Assembly (NCBI GenBank): GCA_016195145.1
Contig: JACQAF010000214.1
Location: forward strand, 1-6,903
From: Rhodospirillales bacterium
GTDB taxonomy: Bacteria; Pseudomonadota; Alphaproteobacteria; CACIAM-22H2
Direction: 5' to 3'
Length of the DNA stretch: 6,903 nucleotides
The notes under the pieces were generated by a model. That model saw only the letters and a program-made list of their open reading frames with translations. It was not told where the DNA came from and made no database searches. Positions 1-6,018 of the stretch are shown in pieces. The first letter of the stretch is position 1. The number at the start of each line of letters is the position of its first letter. Both the position numbers and the translations under genes were made by a program.

Positions 1-119
1 AGCCTGGCAAGACTGGTGCGCCGCCGGACCGACCTGACGCGCCGACCCGAAGCTGGGGTCTTCTCAAATCCGTCCTAATCGCATAATGCTTGCAGCCGGT
101 CCGTAAACGGCAGGTAGGC
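1..119. other. Leader region upstream of leuS, no gene supported
   Basis: All three forward frames close before leuS: frame 1 at TAA 76-78, frame 2 at TGA 35-37 and frame 3 at TAA 84-86. Any of them could be the last codons of an upstream gene, but none gives a recognisable protein tail. A CATAAT hexamer at 82-87 resembles a sigma-70 -10 box and would put transcription start in the mid-90s. No good -35 lies 16-18 bases upstream (TCTTCT-like only), so the promoter is a weak guess. I see no terminator with a T-tract. Confidence 0.3.
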
Positions 120-2684
120 ATGGCGCGTTATAATTTCAGGGAAACCGAGACGAAGTGGCAGGCGGCGTGGGAAAAAGCCGGCGTCTTTGCCGCGCGCGAG
201 GATACCAAGCGGCGTAAATACTACGTCCTCGAGATGTTCCCCTATCCCTCGGGGCGCATCCATATGGGCCATGTCCGCAACTACACGCTGGGCGATGTCG
301 TCGCCCGCCATCGCCGGGCGCTCGGCTTCAATGTGCTGCATCCGATGGGCTGGGACGCCTTCGGCCTGCCGGCCGAGAACGCGGCGATCGAGCGCGGCGT
401 CCATCCGGCCAAATGGACCTACGAGAACATCGCTACGATGCGCGAGCAGCTCAAGTCGATGGGCCTGTCGCTCGACTGGAGCCGCGAGGTCGCCACCTGC
501 GATCCCGATTACTACAAGCACGAACAGAAGATGTTCCTCGATTTTCTCGCGGCCGGCCTTGCCTACCGCAAGGAAGCGTCGGTCAACTGGGATCCGGTCG
601 ACCGGACGGTGCTGGCCAACGAGCAGGTGATCGACGGCCGCGGCTGGCGCTCGGGCGCGCCGGTCGAGAAACGCAAGCTGTCACAATGGTTCCTGCGCAT
701 CACCGCCTATTCGGACGAGCTGCTGGACGCCCTTAAATCGCTGCCGCGCTGGCCCGACAAGGTGCGGCTGATGCAGGAAAACTGGATCGGCCGCTCGGCC
801 GGGGCCGAAGTGCGCTTCGCCCTCAAGGGCCACAGCGACCGCCTGACCGTCTTCACTACCCGGCCCGACACGCTGTTCGGCGCGTCGTTCTGCGCCCTGT
901 CGCCCGAACACCCGCTGGCGGCCGATCTCGCGCAAAAGAACCCGGCGATCGCCGCCTTCATCGCCGAATGCCAGCGCATCGGCACGTCCGAGGCGGTGAT
1001 CGAGGCGCAGGAGAAGAAGGGCGTCGATACCGGCCTCAAGGCCCTGCACCCGTTCATCGACGGGCGTGAGCTGCCGGTCTACATCGCCAATTTCGTGCTG
1101 ATGGAATACGGCGCGGGCGCCATTTTCGGCTGCCCGGCGCACGACCAGCGCGACCTCGATTTTGCGCGCAAATACAGCCTGCCGGTACGCCCGGTCGTCC
1201 TGCCGCGCGACGGCAAGGCGGAGGATTTCGAGATCGCCGACACGGCCTTTACCGACGACGGGATCATCATCAATTCCGCCTTCCTCGATGGCATGGACGT
1301 CGAATCCGCCAAGACGGAAGCGGGCCGGCGGCTCGCGGACCTGGGCGCCGGCGAGCCGACGATTGTCTATCGCCTGCGCGACTGGCTGGTTTCGCGCCAA
1401 CGCTATTGGGGCTGCCCGATCCCGGTCGTTCACTGCGCGGCGTGCGGCATCGTGCCGGTGCCAGACGCGGATCTGCCGGTAAAGCTTCCCGAGGACGCTA
1501 CCTTCGACAAACCGGGCAATCCGCTCGACCGCCACCCAACCTGGAAGCACGTGGCGTGCCCGCGTTGCGGCAAGCCGGCGACGCGCGAGACCGACACTTT
1601 CGACACGTTTTTCGAAAGCGCGTGGTATTTCGCCCGTTTCTGCTCCGCCCGTTCGCCGCAGGCGTTCGAGCGCGGCGCGGTCGATTACTGGCTACCGGTC
1701 GATCAGTACATCGGCGGCGTCGAGCACGCGGTGCTGCACCTTCTCTATTCCCGGTTTTTTACCCGGGCGCTGAGGAAATGCGACTATCTCGGCATCGACG
1801 AGCCGTTCGACGGCCTGTTCACGCAAGGGATGGTCTGCCACGAAACCTACAAGGACAAGGACGGCAACTGGTTGACGCCCGAGGAAGTGGTGCGCGGCGA
1901 GGGCGGGATCATTCTGCGCGCCGCCGACAAGACGCCGGTCGTCCCCGGTCGGTCGGAAAAGATGTCGAAGTCGAAGAAAAACGTCATCGATCCGACGCAG
2001 ATCATCACCACCTACGGCGCCGATACGGCGCGGCTGTTCATGCTGTCCGATTCGCCGCCCGAACGCGACCTCGAATGGACCGAAGCGGGGGTCGAGGGCG
2101 CGTGGCGCTATCTCAACCGCCTCTATCGCATGATCGCCGAACCGCCGGTGCCGCTGCCGCCCAGCGATACGCCGCAACCGGCCAAGCTGTCGCCGGCCGC
2201 CGAGGCTATATGGCGGCAGGTCCACAAGACGATCGCCGCCGTATCCGGCCACCTCGAGGAATTCCGTTTCAATGTTGCGGTGGCGCAAATCCGTACGCTG
2301 TCCAACGCCCTCGGCGAATTGCCGGGCACGGGCGAGGGCGAGGCATGGGTGCTGCGCCAGGGCTGCGAGGCGCTGGTTCGGCTGATCGGGCCGATGACGC
2401 CGCATCTGGCCGAGGAGCTATGGCACCTGCTCGGTCACAAATCCATGCTGTGCGACCAACCCTGGCCGAAAGCCGATCCGGCGCTGGTAATCGACGACGT
2501 GATCAAGGTCGCGGTGCAGGTCAACGGCAAGCTGCGCGCCACCATCGACCTGCCGCGCGACGCGCCCGAGGCGGCGGCGCGGGAAGCGGCGCTGGCCGCG
2601 CCCAACGTCGTCACCGCGATGGCCGGCAAGCCGGCGCGCAAGGTGATCGTCGTCCCCAACCGGATTGTCAACGTCGTGATATGA
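120..2684 (+). CDS. leuS: Leucyl-tRNA synthetase (LeuRS)
   Basis: This is a class Ia aminoacyl-tRNA synthetase that charges tRNA-Leu in the cytoplasm. The protein is 854 aa, close to the bacterial norm. The N-terminus MARYNFRETETKWQ is typical. The ATP signature HMGH is at residues 48-51 and KMSKS at 614-618. The CP1 editing domain shows TTRPDT at 246-251 and HDQRD at 341-345; its second Asp (345) matches the conserved editing Asp of the family. Two CxxC pairs (C439/C442 and C480/C483) form a zinc ribbon. The anticodon-binding domain and the C-terminal VNGKLR-type domain are complete, ending NRIVNVVI. I chose ATG 120 because the homology starts there and an AGG-rich stretch (112-118) precedes it. 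TTG 90 is in frame but would add ten unconserved residues, and TAA 84-86 blocks anything earlier. It is the first gene of a probable operon with the DUF1194 gene and holA. Confidence 0.98.
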   Translation: MARYNFRETETKWQAAWEKAGVFAAREDTKRRKYYVLEMFPYPSGRIHMGHVRNYTLGDVVARHRRALGFNVLHPMGWDAFGLPAENAAIERGVHPAKWTYENIATMREQLKSMGLSLDWSREVATCDPDYYKHEQKMFLDFLAAGLAYRKEASVNWDPVDRTVLANEQVIDGRGWRSGAPVEKRKLSQWFLRITAYSDELLDALKSLPRWPDKVRLMQENWIGRSAGAEVRFALKGHSDRLTVFTTRPDTLFGASFCALSPEHPLAADLAQKNPAIAAFIAECQRIGTSEAVIEAQEKKGVDTGLKALHPFIDGRELPVYIANFVLMEYGAGAIFGCPAHDQRDLDFARKYSLPVRPVVLPRDGKAEDFEIADTAFTDDGIIINSAFLDGMDVESAKTEAGRRLADLGAGEPTIVYRLRDWLVSRQRYWGCPIPVVHCAACGIVPVPDADLPVKLPEDATFDKPGNPLDRHPTWKHVACPRCGKPATRETDTFDTFFESAWYFARFCSARSPQAFERGAVDYWLPVDQYIGGVEHAVLHLLYSRFFTRALRKCDYLGIDEPFDGLFTQGMVCHETYKDKDGNWLTPEEVVRGEGGIILRAADKTPVVPGRSEKMSKSKKNVIDPTQIITTYGADTARLFMLSDSPPERDLEWTEAGVEGAWRYLNRLYRMIAEPPVPLPPSDTPQPAKLSPAAEAIWRQVHKTIAAVSGHLEEFRFNVAVAQIRTLSNALGELPGTGEGEAWVLRQGCEALVRLIGPMTPHLAEELWHLLGHKSMLCDQPWPKADPALVIDDVIKVAVQVNGKLRATIDLPRDAPEAAAREAALAAPNVVTAMAGKPARKVIVVPNRIVNVVI

Positions 2685-2713
2685 TCGCCCCGCGTTCCTG
2701 GGGTACGACATGA
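2681..2713 (+). other. Possible 10-codon coupling mini-ORF between leuS and DUF1194 gene
   Basis: An ATG at 2681 overlaps the leuS stop as ATGA. It reads MIAPRSWGTT and ends at TGA 2711-2713, which overlaps the DUF1194 start ATG 2710-2712, again as ATGA. The sequence thus allows ribosomes ending leuS to restart here and then restart again on the next gene. The peptide itself resembles nothing. This geometry can arise by chance in a 25-base gap, and a GGGG stretch (2700-2703) could serve the downstream start directly. That it is translated is inference. Confidence 0.25.
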
Positions 2714-3456
2714 TCCGCCGATACGAAATTCTCGGCTTCCTCGCCTTGTTGGCGCTCGGCGCGCTGGCCGCCCCAACGGCCGTACGCGCGCAGCCGGTCG
2801 ATCTCCTACTGGTCCTCGCCGTCGACGCTTCGGGATCGATCGACGCGGACGAGCTTCACCTGCAGCGCAACGGCTATGCCGAGGCCTTCGCCGACCCGCG
2901 CATCCTGCGCTCGATCCGCGCCGGAAAGCATGGCGCGATTGCAGTTGCCTATATCGAGTGGGGCACACCGGGCGCCCCGCGAACCGTCATCGACTGGACC
3001 CGCATTCACGACGAGACCTCGGCCAAGGCGTTCGGCAACGCGATCCTGTTTGCGCCGTCGATACGGCAAAGCTACAACGCCATCGGCGACGCCATCGATC
3101 ACGCCGCGCGGATGATCCGGGCGGGCCCGTTCAAGGCCGAACGCGCGGTGATCGACGTGTCCGGCGACGGGCCGGACCGGCGCAGTCTGATCCCGGCCGC
3201 CCAGGCCCGCGATGCGGCCGTACGCGACGGCATCACGATCAATGGGCTTGCCCTTATCCGCGAAGGATCGACCGCGTTCGAGGGTCCGGACGGCGCGCCC
3301 CTCGCCATTCATTACCGGGCCGAGGTTATCGGCGGCCCCGGCGCCTTTGTCGTCATCGCCCGCGGCTACCCGGATTTCGCCCGCGCGGTGCAGAGCAAGC
3401 TGATCCGCGAAATCGCCGGCGAGGCGAAACCCGGCGACGCGGTCGCCGCCCGATGA
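2710..3456 (+). CDS. Secreted DUF1194 / von Willebrand A-like protein
   Basis: The 248 aa protein matches the DUF1194 family of alphaproteobacteria, which has a vWA-like fold and no assigned function. Residues 1-27 look like a Sec signal peptide: Arg-rich start, hydrophobic core at about 7-21, and likely cleavage after VRA (A27/Q28). There is no Cys at that point, so it is not a lipoprotein; a periplasmic location is inferred. The metal-site motif DASGS is at D39/S41/S43. A second acidic motif, DVSGDG, is at 149-154. The family-like tail IGGPGAFVVIARGYPDF precedes the C-terminal helix. Where I recall relatives carrying a GGTAIG stretch (the third metal-site residue), this one has SYNAIG at 121-126, so the central Thr is Asn123. 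The start has GGGG six bases upstream. The gene lies 25 bases after leuS and overlaps holA by four, in the slot normally held by lptE. The family call is firm; the role is unknown. Confidence 0.9.
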   Translation: MIRRYEILGFLALLALGALAAPTAVRAQPVDLLLVLAVDASGSIDADELHLQRNGYAEAFADPRILRSIRAGKHGAIAVAYIEWGTPGAPRTVIDWTRIHDETSAKAFGNAILFAPSIRQSYNAIGDAIDHAARMIRAGPFKAERAVIDVSGDGPDRRSLIPAAQARDAAVRDGITINGLALIREGSTAFEGPDGAPLAIHYRAEVIGGPGAFVVIARGYPDFARAVQSKLIREIAGEAKPGDAVAAR

Positions 3457-4466
3457 AGATCGATCCCCGCGCCGCCGCCGCGTTCCTGAAGAAGCCCGAT
3501 CCGGCGGTGCGCGCCGTACTGTTTTACGGCCCCGATCTGGGGCTGGTGCGCGAGCGCGGCGAGGGGCTGACGCGGCTGATCGTCGACGATCTTAACGATC
3601 CGTTTCGTGTCGCCGAATTTTCCGGTGACGCCCTGGCGGACGATCCCGCGCGGCTGGCCGACGAGGCGGCGGCGCAAGCGCTCACCGGCGGCCGGCGGGT
3701 GGTGCGCGTGCGCCCGTGCGGCAACGAAGCGGCGGCAGCATTTGCCGCGTTTCTCAAGCATCCTTCGGGCGACACCCTGGTCGTCATCGAGGCGGGGGAG
3801 CTTGATGGGCGATCGGCGCTGCGCAAGCTGTTCGACGGCGCCGACAACGCCGCCGCCGTCGCCTGCTATCGCGACGAGGGCCGCGATCTCGCGGCCGTGG
3901 TCCGCGACACGCTCGCCGCGCACAAGGTCCAGGCGAACCCCGAGGCGCTCGCCTGGCTCGCCGGCCGACTCGGCGGCGACCGAATGGTAACGCGCGGCGA
4001 ACTTGAGAAGCTGGCGCTCTATGTCGGCCCGGGCGCTACGGCCTCGCTCGACGACGCCCGCGCCGTGGTCGGCGACAGCGCCGAGATCGATTTCGACGAT
4101 GTGACCGCCGCAGTGGCGGGGGGGGATGTCGGCGGGCTCGAACGCGCGCTCGACCGGCTCGCAGCTGAGGGCGCGTCGCCGGTCGCGATCTTGCGCGCCG
4201 TGCAGCGACATTTCATGCGCCTGCATCTCTGCGCCGGTCTTGTCGCCGAGGGCAAGAACGAAAAGGGGGCGATGATGAGCCTGCGCCCGCCGGTGTTCTG
4301 GAAGGAAGAGGCCGCGTTTCGCGCGGCGTTGCGCCGCTGGCCGCTGGCCCGGTTGGGCGCGGCGCTATCACGCCTGCTGGACGCCGAAATCCAGTGCAAA
4401 TCCTCGGGCCAGCCGGCCGAGTTGATGGCCGGGCGTTGCCTGCTCGCCCTCGCGCATAGCGCCTAG
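3453..4466 (+). CDS. holA: DNA polymerase III delta subunit (clamp loader)
   Basis: HolA is the delta subunit of the clamp-loader complex and opens the beta sliding clamp for loading on primed DNA. The 337 aa product has the family layout. An N-terminal degenerate AAA+ domain begins around VLFYGPDLGLVRER (22-35), with PFRVAEFSGDAL (50-61) and the LTGGRRVVRVR strand (77-87). A middle lid segment holds GGDRMVTRGELEKLALY (174-190). A helical collar domain carries RHFMRLH (252-258) and LRPPVFWK (277-284), and the usual C-terminal signature CKSSGQPAELM lies at 315-325. ATG 3453 overlaps the stop of the preceding gene as ATGA, and no Shine-Dalgarno is visible, so translational coupling is likely. 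The open frame extends further upstream, but that part is antiphase to the DUF1194 protein and not homologous. A run of eight G (4118-4125) is crossed in frame. Confidence 0.96.
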   Translation: MKIDPRAAAAFLKKPDPAVRAVLFYGPDLGLVRERGEGLTRLIVDDLNDPFRVAEFSGDALADDPARLADEAAAQALTGGRRVVRVRPCGNEAAAAFAAFLKHPSGDTLVVIEAGELDGRSALRKLFDGADNAAAVACYRDEGRDLAAVVRDTLAAHKVQANPEALAWLAGRLGGDRMVTRGELEKLALYVGPGATASLDDARAVVGDSAEIDFDDVTAAVAGGDVGGLERALDRLAAEGASPVAILRAVQRHFMRLHLCAGLVAEGKNEKGAMMSLRPPVFWKEEAAFRAALRRWPLARLGAALSRLLDAEIQCKSSGQPAELMAGRCLLALAHSA

Positions 4467-4472
4467 ATTTTT
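4452..4472 (+). terminator. Weak terminator-like hairpin with T5 at end of holA
   Basis: GCGC (4452-4455), loop ATA and GCGC (4459-4462) form a four-pair GC stem. It is followed five bases later by TTTTT (4468-4472). This is the only plus-strand structure near the end of the leuS operon that resembles an intrinsic terminator. The stem is short and the T-tract is offset, so it may be inactive. Termination could instead rely on Rho or on collision with the convergent gene. Confidence 0.2.
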
Positions 4473-5940
4473 CCGCGCAGCTCGGCGGCGACGCGCGCCA
4501 CCACCGTCGCCCAGTCGCCAGTCTTTTCCTGTCGGAACAGGCGCAGGCTCGAATACCACGGCGAATCGCCGCGCTCGGTAAGCCAGCGCCAATCCGGCAC
4601 CTTGTTGAGCATAACCCAGGCCGGCCGGTCGAGAGCACCAGCGAGATGCGCCACCACCGTATCGGCCGCGATGACGAGATCGAGATTGGCAAGCACCGCC
4701 GCCGTTTCGGCGAAATCAGCGAGCTGCAACGAGATATCCGTCATGCCACGCGCCGCCAGCCATTCGATATCCTTTGCCGATGCGCCGACCTGGAGGCCGA
4801 AAAACCGCACGCCTTCGACTGCCAGCAACAGCGCGAGATGTTCCTTGGCCAGGGTTTTCTGGGCGACGTATTTTTGTCGCGGATTGCCCGCCCAGGCGAG
4901 GCCGACCCGCAGCCTCGGCCCGTCGCCGATAATTTCCCGCCATCGCGCCGCGCCGGCCGGATCGGCCTGAAGATAGGGGGTCGTACCGGGAATATCGGCG
5001 AGCGTCGTGCCGAACAGCCCCGGCAGCGAGAGAAGCGGCACATGGAGATCGAAATCGGGTAGGGGTTCGCCGCGCACAACGACCTGCGAAACGCCATCGA
5101 GGCCGGCGAGCAGCCTCGCCAGCGGTTGCCCGCATTCGAGGACGATCGGCCCGCTATCGGGGTGACGCCGGCGAAGTTGCGGCACATAACGCGCAAACTG
5201 GATGGCGTCGCCGAATCCCTGTTCGGCATGGACGAGGAGCGTGCGACCGGCAAGCGCGCTGCCGTCCCATTGCGGCGCGGCGAAATCCCGGCGCGGCGAA
5301 GGGAAATCGGGCAAGCGCCAGCGCCATTCATATTCGGCCCAACCTTCGGCGAGCCGTCCGGTGAGCAACAGGACATGGGCAAGGTTCCAATGCGCGCTTG
5401 CCTGCCCGTTCTCGAGCGCAATCGCGCGCTTGCAGGCCGTCGCCGCCTCGTCGAACCGGCCGAGTTCGAGCAGCGTGGCGCCGAGATTGGCATAGATTCC
5501 GGCATCGTTTGGTCGCAGATCGAGGGCGCGCAGATACGCCGTCAGCGCGCTCGCGTGTTCGCCGGCGTCGCCTTGGGGGCGAGCAGGGCCTGGCCGAGGG
5601 TGTGATAGGCGGTGGCGAAACGGGGATCGAGGCGCACCGCCTCGGCGCACGCCGTTTCCGCCTCGCTCGCCCGGCCGAGCGCCAGCAGCACGATGCCAAG
5701 ATTGCCGCGAAAACCCGCATCGCGCGGGGCGAGGCGGACCGATTTTTCGACCAGCGGCAGGGCCGCCGCAGCCTTGCCCTGCTGGTAAAGCGCCATGCCG
5801 AGATAGTGGTTGGCGCCCGGATGATCGGGCGCGCCGGCAAGCGCCTTGCGATAAAGAGCGATAGCCGCAGCTACGTCGCCCGCTTGCTGGCGGGCGAGCC
5901 CCTGGGTGAATTCCTCGTCGGCGGCGATGGTCGCGCTCAC
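4463..5940 (-). CDS. TPR-repeat glycosyltransferase-like protein, frameshifted
   Basis: Joined across a shift near 5575, the product would be about 492 aa. Residues 9 to about 220 hold roughly six tetratricopeptide repeats. The rest is a GT-B domain resembling heptosyltransferase (GT9) and TPR-glycosyltransferase proteins of proteobacteria: HAEQGFGDAIQFARYVP at 238-254, VGLAWAGNP at 346-354, DLVIAADTVVAHLAGAL at 421-437, PDWRWL at 449-454 and SPWY at 460-463. Such proteins transfer sugars to surface glycans or flagellin; the substrate here is unknown. The start is GTG 5940, since an in-frame TAA (5952-5950) lies just upstream; no good Shine-Dalgarno is seen. The first frame gives repeats up to LGQALLAP (residue 122) and then runs into TGA at 5544-5542. 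The second frame resumes with QGDAGEHAS and runs to the end. The second frame stays open further upstream but is Arg-rich non-homologous sequence there. It may be a pseudogene, a sequence error or a recoded gene. Confidence 0.85.
5542..5580 (-). other. Frameshift zone in the TPR-glycosyltransferase gene
   Basis: On the coding strand the sequence reads GCC CCC AAG in the first frame and is C CAA GGC in the second. The C5 run (G5 on the plus strand, 5575-5579) is the likeliest place. One extra C gives LLAPQGDAG and loss of two gives LLAQGDAG; both restore a continuous TPR protein. The unshifted product would be a 132 aa TPR-only protein ending at TGA 5544-5542. The exact base cannot be fixed from one sequence. 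Confidence 0.8.
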
Positions 5941-5966
5941 GCCGTCTGTTTAGCAAACCTTACGGC
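5941..5966 (-). promoter_or_regulatory. Imperfect inverted repeat abutting the TPR gene start
   Basis: The arms are GCCGT (5941-5945) with ACGGC (5962-5966) outside and GTTT (5948-5951) with AAAC (5955-5958) inside. Loop AGC lies between them, with CT and CTT as unpaired joints. In the RNA of the minus-strand gene this hairpin would end directly at the GTG codon. It could be a leader hairpin limiting ribosome access or a protein-binding operator. Function is inferred only from position and symmetry. The rest of the 78-base gap up to the dehalogenase stop (5967-6018) shows no convincing promoter. Confidence 0.35.
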
Positions 5967-6018
5967 AACACACCATCTGCGGCGATAGGGCCTCGGCGAA
6001 CACCGGCCGGGCTGGGCG

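Noticed and set aside
90..119. TTG 90 as the leuS start
   Set aside because: The ten added residues are not part of LeuRS, while ATG 120 fits the conserved N-terminus and has an AGG-rich stretch before it.
681..2405. Long minus-strand open frames opposite leuS
   Set aside because: They are Arg/Ala-rich, match no family, and lie antisense to highly conserved LeuRS sequence; this is the usual result of high GC.
4118..4125. Run of eight G in holA as a second frameshift
   Set aside because: The HolA reading frame and homology continue unbroken across it.
4487..4511. GGCGAC/GTCGCC inverted repeat as a terminator
   Set aside because: It has a 13-base loop, no T-tract, and lies within conserved coding sequence of the TPR gene.
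5581..5956. TTG-started Arg-rich N-terminal extension upstream in the second frame of the TPR gene
   Set aside because: The alternative frame over the same bases encodes clear TPR repeats from GTG 5940, so the extension is an off-frame shadow.
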